Origin: Cyclobacteriaceae bacterium
GTDB lineage: Bacteria; Bacteroidota; Bacteroidia; Cytophagales; Cyclobacteriaceae
NCBI GenBank assembly: GCA_020832305.1
Contig: JAFIEV010000044.1
Span: 1-64,000, forward strand
Length of the DNA: 64,000 nt
Direction: 5' to 3'
Both the position numbers and the translations under genes were made by a program. The notes under the pieces are model-generated. The model saw nothing but the letters and a program-made list of their open reading frames with translations. It was not told where the DNA came from and made no database searches. Every line of letters begins with the position of its first letter. Position 1 is the first letter of the stretch. Below are positions 52,778 to 62,090 of this stretch, one piece after another.

Positions 52778-52805
52778 GATTTTGATTAATTTTAGGTCAA
52801 AAATA

Positions 52806-52816
52806 CTAATTATTAG
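52806..52816. promoter_or_regulatory. candidate TetR operator CTAAT-T-ATTAG
   Basis: An 11-bp perfect palindrome centred in the 54-bp gap between the divergent monooxygenase and TetR genes, 15 bp before the TetR start. Position fits control of both genes. The short length makes chance possible. Confidence 0.35.
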
Positions 52817-52831
52817 GTTAGGTTTACTAAA

Positions 52832-53446
52832 ATGAATAAAACAAAACGAAAAATTCTGGATAATTCATTGGCCCTGTTCAATGACAAAGGTTTGAAAGAT
52901 GTGACGTTACGGGCTATTGCACAATCACTTGACATTAGCCAGGGGAATTTAAATTATCATTTTAAAACCAAAGATGAATTATTGAATACGCTCTATTATG
53001 AACTGGTAGCAAAAATAGATCGCGAAATGCAGGGTATGTTACAGGCTCAAACTTCGCTTCATTACCTGTACCAGTCGTCTTTCACTACTATGAAATGCTT
53101 TTATGAGTATCGTTTTTTTATGAGGGATTTATACAAAATACTAAAGGAAAATGACGAAATTAAAAGCCATTACACTACATTACAGACTTTTAGAAATCAA
53201 CAGTTCAGCCAATTATTCCATGATCTGATAGAAGCGGGTATTATAAGGCCTGAAGCTTTTGAAAATGAATATGCACGATTTTATATACGTATGCGAATAA
53301 TTGGTGATAACTGGATCAATTCAGAAGATTTAGCGCCATACTGTCATAGCGATTTTATCCATTATAACCATCAATTGTTATTTGAGCTGATCTATCCATA
53401 TTTAACCGACTACGGCAGGATTGAGTACATGAAAATTAAAATGTAA
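52832..53446 (+). CDS. TetR family transcriptional regulator
   Basis: A 204-residue regulator. The HTH is LKDVTLRAIAQSLDISQGNLNYHFKTKDELLNTLY (residues 19-53), the standard TetR DNA-binding stretch. The C-terminal ligand-binding part is helical and rich in Tyr and Phe. The gene is divergent from the FAD monooxygenase, which it probably represses in the absence of the enzyme's substrate. Confidence 0.93.
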   Translation: MNKTKRKILDNSLALFNDKGLKDVTLRAIAQSLDISQGNLNYHFKTKDELLNTLYYELVAKIDREMQGMLQAQTSLHYLYQSSFTTMKCFYEYRFFMRDLYKILKENDEIKSHYTTLQTFRNQQFSQLFHDLIEAGIIRPEAFENEYARFYIRMRIIGDNWINSEDLAPYCHSDFIHYNHQLLFELIYPYLTDYGRIEYMKIKM

Positions 53447-53480
53447 ACCTACCTGTTGCTGGTATTTTTAGCATTGACAC

Positions 53481-54068
53481 CTATAAATCTGTTAATCTAT
53501 GCTTTATTGTAATTTCATGTAAAACCTTTTCATGGATGCGCAGATCAGACGCACTGTACAACACGAAACGTATTTTTCGGATACTTTTTAGTCTGGGAAT
53601 GTAATCTGTAATGGCATTAAAAGCCACCCTGGCGGCTTCTTCTACCGGGTACCCGAAAATACCGGTAGATATGGCCGGGAAGGCTATGGATTTAATCGCT
53701 TTTTCTTCTGCGATTTGCAGGGCATTGACATAACATTTCGCCAATATTTCATTTTCGGGTTTATCAACCCCATATACAGGTCCGAGGCAGTGGATGACGT
53801 AGGCATTCGGAAGATTATGTCCCCCGGTGACTGCCGCCTCTCCGGGTCGGATGGGGGCAAATTTCCTGCATTCTTCTTCCAGGCCCGGGCCTGCAGCACG
53901 ATGCACGGCACCTGCCACACCGCCCCCTGTACGCAGTTGGGCATTGGCGGCATTCACCACAGCCTCCACATCTTTCTGTGCAGCAATATCACCTTGAAGG
54001 CATTCGATCGTGATTCCTAATGGATTTGGAATTTTTGACCACTTGTATGCTTTTCCCTTTGATCCCAC
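53481..54068 (-). CDS. macrodomain ADP-ribose hydrolase
   Basis: A 195-residue macrodomain protein of the MacroD/YmdB type. ECLQGDIAAQKDVEAVVNAANAQLRTGGGVAGAVHRAAG carries the ADP-ribose-binding Asp, the catalytic NAAN and GGGVAGA loop. IAFPAISTGIFGYP is the second substrate loop. It removes ADP-ribose or O-acetyl from ADP-ribose. Start is GTG at 54068; a stop two codons further upstream rules out a much longer form and no ATG occurs before the core. Confidence 0.93.
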   Translation of the reverse strand: MGSKGKAYKWSKIPNPLGITIECLQGDIAAQKDVEAVVNAANAQLRTGGGVAGAVHRAAGPGLEEECRKFAPIRPGEAAVTGGHNLPNAYVIHCLGPVYGVDKPENEILAKCYVNALQIAEEKAIKSIAFPAISTGIFGYPVEEAARVAFNAITDYIPRLKSIRKIRFVLYSASDLRIHEKVLHEITIKHRLTDL

Positions 54069-54218
54069 CAGAATTTAATTTTTGAAATATTTTGATGACA
54101 AATAGATGCCTTTCCGATGTAAAATAAAAGCCATGATAAACCAATATGAAATCGGCCTTTACGATTGACCTCATACGGTTTCATGAATTCTTCTTACAAA
54201 TAAAAAAATTAAACACAC

Positions 54219-54893
54219 ATGAAAAAATTATCTGGAGTTTTAACCATTATGCTTTTTACATTTACAGGGTATGCACAGGTAGAAAACCTGGAGTTTGGAA
54301 TAAGAGCAGGATTAAACATTAGCCATTTGATTATGAAGGATTCCTATCATAAAATGCCAACTACGGCCAGGGCAAATGCTATGATGGGGGTATTTGCCCG
54401 CAAAGCATTTTCTGAACAAATTTCCGGTCAAGTAGAACTCTTGTATGCAGGTATAAGTGGAGGAATAAAAGGCAATGAATATTCAGCTCCAGGTGATCTC
54501 AGACATAATTTACATTATGTGCTATTGCCCCTATTGGCAAGGTATAATATCAATGATAAGATTTCCCTGGAGGCAGGCCCACAGTTTGGCTATTTGCTTT
54601 CTGCAAAAAGAATATGGGAACCTAAGGATACTCCTTTACCAGGAACCGCAATGAACCTAACCGCAACAACCTCAAACTCCAGTATAGCTTCTAGTACAGA
54701 AGATGCATCTCGATTCTACAAAAATCTTGATGTAGCAATTGTAGTTGGTGCTTCCTACCAAATAACGTCACCTCTTTCTGGATTTATCCGCTATCAGCAT
54801 GGTCTGAGCAACCTTTCTACCTATGGGGAGGATGGCTATATCGATAGAAATATAGCATTGTCTTTTGGACTGACATATTTGTTGAATAAGTAA
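54219..54893 (+). CDS. porin-family outer-membrane beta-barrel (PF13568-like)
   Basis: A 224-residue protein with a signal peptide (ending GYAQ). The mature start VENLEFGIRAGLNISHL is the usual opening of the PF13568 barrel. It continues with LHYVLLPLLARYNINDKISLEAGPQFGYLLS and ends in DRNIALSFGLTYLL. Such small barrels are abundant in Bacteroidota, with unknown roles. It stands 10 bases before the giant T9SS protein gene, so the two probably form an operon. Confidence 0.88.
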   Translation: MKKLSGVLTIMLFTFTGYAQVENLEFGIRAGLNISHLIMKDSYHKMPTTARANAMMGVFARKAFSEQISGQVELLYAGISGGIKGNEYSAPGDLRHNLHYVLLPLLARYNINDKISLEAGPQFGYLLSAKRIWEPKDTPLPGTAMNLTATTSNSSIASSTEDASRFYKNLDVAIVVGASYQITSPLSGFIRYQHGLSNLSTYGEDGYIDRNIALSFGLTYLLNK

Positions 54894-54903
54894 TTTGAAA
54901 GCT

Positions 54904-57900
54904 ATGAAAAACCACTACTTACGCTTATTCAGCTTCATTGTATTACTTAACTTCATCACTTTTGGGTCGATTGCCCAAATGCTGATTTTTGTTGACGAAC
55001 TTCAACGTCTGCCAGACAGTGACCCTTCGGCTACAATAACAGCTCAGGTTTTACCCAATTCCGGCGGAAAAATCCTCTTCGGTCAGATTGGCAACCAAAA
55101 TGTACGTTGGGTAGACGGGAAACCTGAGAAACTGGATTTTCCCGGTAGAATTTTGGAAACCAACGGAGATTTCTCTTATGTCAAAGGCGTAATCACCAAT
55201 AATCAAAGGTATTATGTTTTCAAAGATGGGGAATATCAATATATGGACATAACTCTGGCTTCAGGCTATTCGAGCATCAATGTGGTTTACTTTTCAGATG
55301 ATGGTAATTTGATCATAGGTACCGGCCGAAAAGGGGCAGCTAGCATAGCCGTGAAGATTGTTAATGGTAATTGGCAGGTGATCGGAGCAGAGCCCCAAAC
55401 AACTGGATTCTTTAATAGTGGAGTTGCTGCGGTGCGCGGGCAAGATGGATCAATAATAATTGGCTATGAACCAACGAGTGATGGGGGAACAAGATCTTAT
55501 ATCTATGAAAATGGGACTTTTCAATATTTTTCCCACCAATCAGTGACCTATGCCAGGGTTGCCTCAGCAAATGGAAAGGTGGTTGCAGGTCATGCAAGTG
55601 ATAATGTATTAAATGAGTATGTGCCTTTTAAATGGCAGGATGGACGGGTAACTATCCTGGGTCATTTTGGAGAAGGCTTTGGTTATACTTTTTCCACCTC
55701 GGCTAATAACGAAGGGAATATTATCTCAGGTTATGCTGAGGTGCCAGGCCCCGGGTATAGAGGAAATATGGCATTTATCTGGATCGAAGGCAGAGGTCTG
55801 ATAAAATATAACGACTATATCTCCAGCGAATATGGCATACAACTTCCCGGAGAGAGGATAACCAGGGCGGATTTGTCAGAGGATAAAAAATATATAAGCG
55901 GCACTATTGGATATACAGATAATACCCAAAGAAGTTTCATTTTACTTTTGGAAGAAGCCGATGAAAGATTGGTCGTCAACAGCGCGGACGATAGGCCGCT
56001 GAACGCACCTTCTTCCACCGACTGCAATACCGGACAAACCGTCGAGATCAACGGGCGTGAAGTACCCGAATGTACCCTGCGTGCAGCTATACAAGCGGCC
56101 ATCAACCGCCATGCAGAAGAAGAGGGCAAAACAACAGACATTACATTCAATATACCAGGTGAAGGATTAAAGACCCTGACCTTGCTTAGCCCCCTTCCCG
56201 AAGTCACCATTCCTCTGCTCATTGACGGCACTGCTCACAGGAGCCCCTTTGGCTTGCCTTTGGTCAGTTTAGATGGTTCAGCTACAGCTGGTTCAGGATT
56301 GGTATTGAAACATGATGAAATAACCATCAAAGGAATGGCAATTCATGGCTTTACTGAGCACGGGATTTTTATAGAAGATATTAAAGGAATAGAGCTCGAA
56401 ACAATGATCATAGGTACCAATGCCGAACGCAGGCCGGATATTGGCAATGGAGGTGACGGCATCCATATTCTCGGTGATGCCAGGGTGAAGATCGGAGGCA
56501 GTGCCAGGGGAATTTCCCCTTTGGAAACCCCTGATTTTGGTACCAATGTGGCCATTCTGGGCAATGGAGGAAGAGGTTTGTACATTCATAATCCGGCAAA
56601 TAATGCAAATGGCAGAACAGCTGAAAAAGGATATTATGAGGCAAACTGGCAGGATAGAAGCCTGAGGGTTAGTGAAGATCAAACGAAAATTGAAGCAAAC
56701 AATCTTACCTTTGGAATGCTGAAATTTGAAGATCAACAGGCTTTTGTTTATCCCGATAAAAAGGAAGAGCTGGAACTTTTGGGTGCAAACGGATTTGTAT
56801 TGGGCAATGCATCGTTTTGGGAAAAAGACAGTCCTACCGTTTCGGTTATCGCGTCTGAATCGGTACATATTGTACAGGCTACCTTTGGCAAAAAATCTGC
56901 TGTGGTTTCAAGCCCTGATGATGTTAATTCCAATGAGCAAAGGGGCGCAAATTCTTCTATAAAAGTAAGGGGAAGCCGTGGTATTACCATTGGCTCCTAT
57001 GATCCTGCAGATGAACCTGTAGAAGGCGTTGCGGCCGGAGCCTGGTTTTTAGAAATCGAGGATTCCGAAGACGTGGAAGTGCATAATGTAATAGCAGGAG
57101 CCGTGAAAAACCTGGGAAGTATTACACAAAATGCCGTGGCGGCCATAAGGAATCTCGAAGGGGGCATCAGCATCCGCAACTCCCAACAAATCAGATTAGG
57201 CAGAAAGGGACTTCCTACCTTCATAGCAAATAATGGGGGCAAAATCGGTAGTCCTGGGGCCGGAATCAGGATTTCAGGTAATCTCAGCCAGGTAATCAAA
57301 ATTGCGGCACTACAAATTGGCGCCTTAGATGGGGGTATTATTGGGGGTAATGAAGGTGACGGAATATTGCTTGAAGAAGGCGTCGCTAATTTTGAAATCG
57401 GTGGAGATGAAGAAGAGGAGGCCGTGATCGTAGCTGGGAATAAAGGCTTTGGACTGGTATTTTCAAAAATCAACGAAAATACAATACTCGCTGAATATGT
57501 CGGTAAGGAGGTGGGAAAAGTTACCAATGTGCTCACCGAAGCAATCAGCAAGGCCCGATTTGAATTTCCGGTACCCAACCAGTCCGGTGGAGTGAAAGTA
57601 TCCAATACGGCCAATATTTTGTTCAGAAAACTGAGCATAGGTCAGACGGAAGGCAATGGAATGGAATTAACCGGTGCCCTGACAAAGAATGTCAAAATCC
57701 TTCAATCATCGATAGGCTCGGTGGCCGGGGCATTGATTACGTCAAGTGCAAAAATCAAAGGGCCTAAAGGAGATGGCATATTGATATCCGAAGCGAGTGA
57801 AATAGAGATTGGGGACAACACCGGACAGGGGGAAGTCAGGATATGGGGAAGCTTATCAAAAGGCATTTCCCTGCTCAATGCCAACGATATCAGGATCTTG

Positions 57901-59442
57901 AAAGCAAAAATTGGCGCTTTTGACTTTTCTGAATTCTCCTCAGAGTTTGCCGACGCAGCGCAAAAGGCAGGAAACGCAATGGGAGGCATCTCCATTACAG
58001 GATCAAAGAGGGTAAATATTTTTGACACTAAAATCAGCAATAATGGCAATGCCCCGCAAAGTGAGTTTGGAGGCATTATGGCGAGGGTTTCAGAGCATAT
58101 CAGAATCCATGGTTCTGAAATTGGTAACCGCACGCCCAAAGGTAATCTTTTCGGTAACCGGCATCATGCGGTGGTCATAGAAAATGCCAAAAATATTGCA
58201 CTCTCCGCCAATAAGGTAGCCGGTAATATAGGTGGGGTATTTGGGTTTATGTCAAACCTGAACATGGATGGAAACATCATAGAGGAACAGAAATCCGAAG
58301 GTCTTAGGCTGGGTATGGGTATTACCATAAAAGGCGGGCTGCTTACCGCCATTCGAAATGTGATCAAAGAGAATGATGGCGTTGGCATAGATTTAAGTGG
58401 CATTACCGGTGCCGTTATCCGATTTAACAATATTGTACAAAATGCCACAGCGGGTTTAAAAGCAGGCGACGAAGGTGGCCGCACACAGGAAAATGACTTA
58501 AAGATAATGGCCCGGGAAAACTGGTGGGGAGATGCCTCAGGACCTGCAGGAAACGGATCCGGCACTGGAAATGAGGTCAGCGGAAATGTGGATTTTGATC
58601 ACTGGCTTACAAGCCCCATCGGTGTATCAGTGGTGCCGGAGAGTCATTTGATTGGCCTGCATGCTGAAGATGATCTGGAGCTTTCAGTCGCCTTTGCCAA
58701 CCACTTACTTGCCACAGACCAGCTCAATATAACCGTAACTGACAGCCTGGGCTGGCTTCAGGGAAGCACAACTTTTTCGGTAAACGTTTCTGAGAATGAA
58801 AAAACCTTCAGGAGTATGTCATTCAAACCTTCCAGCAGCCAATCTGTCATTAATAAGGTCACCATCAGGGCGGCTTCTGAAAGTAATCCTGAGCTTGAAA
58901 GTGTTGCTGTTGTATATATGCTGGCCGAAAACCGCATCGTGTATCTGGAAAAAGATGAACTTAATGGGCAGGACCGTCTCGACTTAGACAGAGGGAATTT
59001 CCGCATTGGCGATGAACTATTAATCAATAATGGAGCTGCCAACGAGGAATGGATTGTCATAAAAGATTTTGGTTCCATAGTTCTTGAGGAACCGTTAAGA
59101 TACCCCCATGCCGCCGGTGAAGGAATTATTCTGCTTAGCAGCACCGTTACCTCCCTAGGAATGGAAACCCGGGAGAATCTCCAAACCATTTTAGAACAAA
59201 ACTATCCCAACCCATTCTCAACCTTGACATCCATACCGTTTACACTTCCAACAAGTGAAGACATCCGTCTTGAGGTATATGATCAAATGGGTCGTTCAGT
59301 CAGTGTTCTCATTGATGGCACTTTTAGCGAGGGAAAACATCTGGTCACCTGGGATTCTGCTGACCTGGCATCGGGAATCTATTATTATAAAATTCAGGGA
59401 ATCAGGTTTTCGGAAACCAAAAAAATGATTTTGAAAAAGTAA
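54904..59442 (+). CDS. giant T9SS-exported beta-helix protein
   Basis: A 1512-residue protein; ATG at 54904 is chosen over a TTG nine bases earlier. After a signal peptide (ending SIAQ), residues about 30-350 repeat a beta-propeller-like pattern (YVFKDGEYQ, YIYENGTFQYF, FKWQDGRVTIL), similar to HAF repeats. At about 385, CTLRAAIQAAI matches the CSLREX motif that precedes beta-helices. Residues about 400-1220 form a right-handed parallel beta-helix, ending near ARENWWGDASGPAG. The last 85 residues (ILEQNYPNPFS to KKMILKK) are the type A Por sorting domain, so the protein is exported by type IX secretion. A surface adhesin is the likely role. Confidence 0.88.
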   Translation: MKNHYLRLFSFIVLLNFITFGSIAQMLIFVDELQRLPDSDPSATITAQVLPNSGGKILFGQIGNQNVRWVDGKPEKLDFPGRILETNGDFSYVKGVITNNQRYYVFKDGEYQYMDITLASGYSSINVVYFSDDGNLIIGTGRKGAASIAVKIVNGNWQVIGAEPQTTGFFNSGVAAVRGQDGSIIIGYEPTSDGGTRSYIYENGTFQYFSHQSVTYARVASANGKVVAGHASDNVLNEYVPFKWQDGRVTILGHFGEGFGYTFSTSANNEGNIISGYAEVPGPGYRGNMAFIWIEGRGLIKYNDYISSEYGIQLPGERITRADLSEDKKYISGTIGYTDNTQRSFILLLEEADERLVVNSADDRPLNAPSSTDCNTGQTVEINGREVPECTLRAAIQAAINRHAEEEGKTTDITFNIPGEGLKTLTLLSPLPEVTIPLLIDGTAHRSPFGLPLVSLDGSATAGSGLVLKHDEITIKGMAIHGFTEHGIFIEDIKGIELETMIIGTNAERRPDIGNGGDGIHILGDARVKIGGSARGISPLETPDFGTNVAILGNGGRGLYIHNPANNANGRTAEKGYYEANWQDRSLRVSEDQTKIEANNLTFGMLKFEDQQAFVYPDKKEELELLGANGFVLGNASFWEKDSPTVSVIASESVHIVQATFGKKSAVVSSPDDVNSNEQRGANSSIKVRGSRGITIGSYDPADEPVEGVAAGAWFLEIEDSEDVEVHNVIAGAVKNLGSITQNAVAAIRNLEGGISIRNSQQIRLGRKGLPTFIANNGGKIGSPGAGIRISGNLSQVIKIAALQIGALDGGIIGGNEGDGILLEEGVANFEIGGDEEEEAVIVAGNKGFGLVFSKINENTILAEYVGKEVGKVTNVLTEAISKARFEFPVPNQSGGVKVSNTANILFRKLSIGQTEGNGMELTGALTKNVKILQSSIGSVAGALITSSAKIKGPKGDGILISEASEIEIGDNTGQGEVRIWGSLSKGISLLNANDIRILKAKIGAFDFSEFSSEFADAAQKAGNAMGGISITGSKRVNIFDTKISNNGNAPQSEFGGIMARVSEHIRIHGSEIGNRTPKGNLFGNRHHAVVIENAKNIALSANKVAGNIGGVFGFMSNLNMDGNIIEEQKSEGLRLGMGITIKGGLLTAIRNVIKENDGVGIDLSGITGAVIRFNNIVQNATAGLKAGDEGGRTQENDLKIMARENWWGDASGPAGNGSGTGNEVSGNVDFDHWLTSPIGVSVVPESHLIGLHAEDDLELSVAFANHLLATDQLNITVTDSLGWLQGSTTFSVNVSENEKTFRSMSFKPSSSQSVINKVTIRAASESNPELESVAVVYMLAENRIVYLEKDELNGQDRLDLDRGNFRIGDELLINNGAANEEWIVIKDFGSIVLEEPLRYPHAAGEGIILLSSTVTSLGMETRENLQTILEQNYPNPFSTLTSIPFTLPTSEDIRLEVYDQMGRSVSVLIDGTFSEGKHLVTWDSADLASGIYYYKIQGIRFSETKKMILKK

Positions 59443-59838
59443 ACAGGCCCATTGCTTATACGCTCTTACACCTATTTGTTTGGGTCCGGACAAGTGAATT
59501 GTATGGTAAATAGTGCGCTGAGGTCTTAGGGGTTTTTTAAAATAGAACAATACCCCGGCAAGAAAAGGGTTGAGTATATCATTTACGAAGGTTTCAATAA
59601 GATCAATGACTAAACCAAAATTAGGGTATCGGGATTTTAAATTGGCTTCAGAATATTCCCATTCGAGTTATGGTTATTTGAAAGTTGCTGTACAGCAATG
59701 CATTAAATGGTAAAGACCATTACCCATGCATTAGAATAGCAGCCGTTGTCATCCTGGAAAAACTTAAATATTCAATTATTTTTTTGATGACATTTTCATG
59801 TTTTCAAGATGTATAATAAAACTATAAAGATATTGACT
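59443..59838. other. 396-bp intergenic region
   Basis: No gene, repeat or strong hairpin recognised. It presumably holds the promoter of the serine hydrolase gene. A weak upstream ATG at 59809 lies in frame with that gene. Confidence 0.5.
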
Positions 59839-61008
59839 ATGAATTATCAAAGATTACTCATTTTCTGTTTATTCATTTTTCTGCTGATGACATTTTCTTG
59901 CAGCAGTGATGAGCCACAGCCCTCCATAATCCAGGAAGATATTTCCGAAATTGATTCAAAAATGCTGGCGCTTATGGATGAGTTCAATTATCCTGGACTT
60001 TCACTCGCCATCGCTAAAGAAGGAAAACTTGTTTATGCAAAAGGATACGGTGTCATGGATACCGGAAACGAAGCTCCTGTTACCACTTCTACCAAATTCA
60101 GATATGCCTCTTTTGCAAAAATGATTACAGGCATTGCCATCCTGCAATTGGTGGAAGAGGGAAAAATCTCGCTTTCAGATAGGGTGTTCGGCACCAATGG
60201 TATCCTGGGTACAAGGTTTGGGGCCAATCCCTATTCAACCCGAATCCAAAACATCACAGTAAATCACCTGCTTCACCATCTGTCCGGGGGTTGGCGAAAT
60301 TTTATCGATGATCCTGTATTTGACGGGCCCAGGGATCTTTCGACTGAAGATTTAATTTCCTGGGGGCTTGATAATGTGGCCCAGCCAAATAATCCTGGAT
60401 CCAATTTCCACTATTCAAATTTCGGGTATTTGGTTTTGGGCAGAGTCATAGAGGAAGCTTCTGGGCAAAGTTATTACGGCTATGTAAAAGATAACATCCT
60501 CGACAAGGTAGGTGCTGCCAATACCCTTTTGGCTAGAAACGGACAAAATGAAAAGCATCCAAATGAAGCTACTTATTATAGCCAAAACAACCTCAATCCT
60601 TACATTACCTATAATATCGAGAGAAGTGACGCTACTGCAGGATGGGTAAGCACACCTTCTGACATTGCAAGGATAGTATCTAGTATTGAAGAACAGCCGA
60701 ACAGACCTGTACTTTTGGGAAGTGATCTGAATGAGCAAAGGAGAACTCCCCTTAACAACTCCGGAAACTATGGAAAAGGAATCATCCGGCTGAATCATCC
60801 CGATCTTGGTTTTGCCTATTGGCATGACGGTTTCTGGCCGGGATCACAATCTTTGACCATTTCTTTGAAGAACAACATCAGCATATCAGTAGTAATGAAC
60901 TCAGGATTTTCAGATAATTATAACAGGTCTCTGAACTCAATAGCCGGGCAAATTTTTCAAATTATGGCAAGTACTGAAATCCGTTATCAGGACATTGACC
61001 AGTTCTGA
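59839..61008 (+). CDS. serine hydrolase of the class C beta-lactamase fold, lipoprotein
   Basis: A 389-residue lipoprotein (lipobox MTFSC from ATG 59839; ATG 59809 adds ten residues). The catalytic SxxK is YASFAKMITG (Ser about 91), the YxN motif is FHYSNFGYL, and the third motif is WHDGFWPG in place of KTG/HxG. These define the beta-lactamase/D-aminopeptidase/esterase EstB group, which hydrolyses esters, D-amino-acid peptides or lactams. The product lies in the periplasm. Downstream it abuts the tail of a lost WKNG-repeat gene. Confidence 0.9.
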   Translation: MNYQRLLIFCLFIFLLMTFSCSSDEPQPSIIQEDISEIDSKMLALMDEFNYPGLSLAIAKEGKLVYAKGYGVMDTGNEAPVTTSTKFRYASFAKMITGIAILQLVEEGKISLSDRVFGTNGILGTRFGANPYSTRIQNITVNHLLHHLSGGWRNFIDDPVFDGPRDLSTEDLISWGLDNVAQPNNPGSNFHYSNFGYLVLGRVIEEASGQSYYGYVKDNILDKVGAANTLLARNGQNEKHPNEATYYSQNNLNPYITYNIERSDATAGWVSTPSDIARIVSSIEEQPNRPVLLGSDLNEQRRTPLNNSGNYGKGIIRLNHPDLGFAYWHDGFWPGSQSLTISLKNNISISVVMNSGFSDNYNRSLNSIAGQIFQIMASTEIRYQDIDQF

Positions 61009-61009
61009 T

Positions 61010-61081
61010 GTATGGAAAAACGGAGAAGTCCAGGAATTACCGGAATCAACTGGAATGGGGCAGGCAATTTATGTAAAGTAA
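61010..61081 (+). pseudogene. C-terminal tail of a lost WKNG-repeat lipoprotein gene
   Basis: Directly after the serine-hydrolase stop, one frame reads VWKNGEVQELPESTGMGQAI and YVK, then TAA. It matches the last 24 residues of the next gene (LWKNGVLQEMPEGIGTPNSVFVK). It is the end of a paralogue whose body is gone. Either the serine-hydrolase gene was inserted into it or a deletion joined the two. Confidence 0.8.
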
Positions 61082-61100
61082 AAAATTTAAATCCACAACT

Positions 61101-62090
61101 ATGAAGTTAAAATTCAAAAGAATGACGAATAATCCTGTAATTTATTTACTGCTGTTTGTATTGCTAAACGGATGTAATACCGATGATGAAGTGCCGGATA
61201 GATTAAACGAACCCGATATTTACATCAGTGGCTTTGAGTATGATGGAACCAGAAATTTGATAAAGTTTTGGGAAAACGGAAATTCTCAAATACTGGGTTA
61301 CGGTATCGCATATGACAATTATGTATCAGGCAATGACGTGTACATGGTGGGTAATATTCGCAATGGTAGCAGATTTACAGCCGCTTTATGGAAGAATGGC
61401 GAAGCTCAGTCACTCAATCTTACTTCACTAAACTCCTCAGCGGCTTCTATTTTTATATCGGGAGATGATGTGTATATAGCTGGACTAGATATACCAGGCG
61501 TCAGAAGGGCTGTTATTTGGAAAAATGGAGTCCGTCAGAATTTAACAAATGGCTCCAACGATGCTGTAGCAAGGTCTGTGTATGTAGTCGGTGAAGATGT
61601 GTACGTGGCCGGATTCGAAGGGAACAGTGCTGTTTTTTGGAAAAATGGAACGAAAGAGGAGCTAGGCAGGGGAGCTGCTGCTGGTGTCTTTGTAGCTGGC
61701 AGCGATGTGTATGTGGTCGGTTTCGCCAGTCTGAATGGCGTTCTGGTCGCGACCGTATGGAAAAACAATGTGCCCCAAAACTTGACAGATGTCACTATAA
61801 CTTCCGAGGCCTCCTCCCTGTATGTTCAGGGTAATGATGTCTATATAACGGGATATGTGACCAGAGAAAACCGGCGGATTGCGGTGATCTGGAAGAATGG
61901 TGTTCCACAGGAGCTAACCGACGGGAGTATTACTGCAGAAGCAACCGACATAGCTGTCCATAATGGCAATGTGTACGTCGTTGGCTATGAAGGACCTGTC
62001 TCCTCAAGGGTTTTGAAACTTTGGAAAAATGGGGTCCTACAGGAAATGCCCGAAGGTATCGGAACCCCCAACTCGGTATTTGTGAAATAG
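61101..62090 (+). CDS. seven-repeat WKNG beta-propeller lipoprotein
   Basis: A 329-residue lipoprotein (lipobox LLNGC, Cys25). The mature part has seven units of about 42 residues, each with a DVYIAGF-type strand and a WKNG turn: FWENG, LWKNG, IWKNG, FWKNG, VWKNN, IWKNG, LWKNG. Seven such units strongly suggest a closed seven-bladed propeller. It resembles HAF-type repeats, like those at the N-terminus of the T9SS protein. Probably a surface binding protein. Function unknown. Confidence 0.82.
   Translation: MKLKFKRMTNNPVIYLLLFVLLNGCNTDDEVPDRLNEPDIYISGFEYDGTRNLIKFWENGNSQILGYGIAYDNYVSGNDVYMVGNIRNGSRFTAALWKNGEAQSLNLTSLNSSAASIFISGDDVYIAGLDIPGVRRAVIWKNGVRQNLTNGSNDAVARSVYVVGEDVYVAGFEGNSAVFWKNGTKEELGRGAAAGVFVAGSDVYVVGFASLNGVLVATVWKNNVPQNLTDVTITSEASSLYVQGNDVYITGYVTRENRRIAVIWKNGVPQELTDGSITAEATDIAVHNGNVYVVGYEGPVSSRVLKLWKNGVLQEMPEGIGTPNSVFVK

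Noticed and set aside
56997-57638. 213-codon reverse frame in the T9SS gene
   Set aside because: Low-complexity Ser/Pro/Ile translation antisense to beta-helix repeats; no start context or domain.
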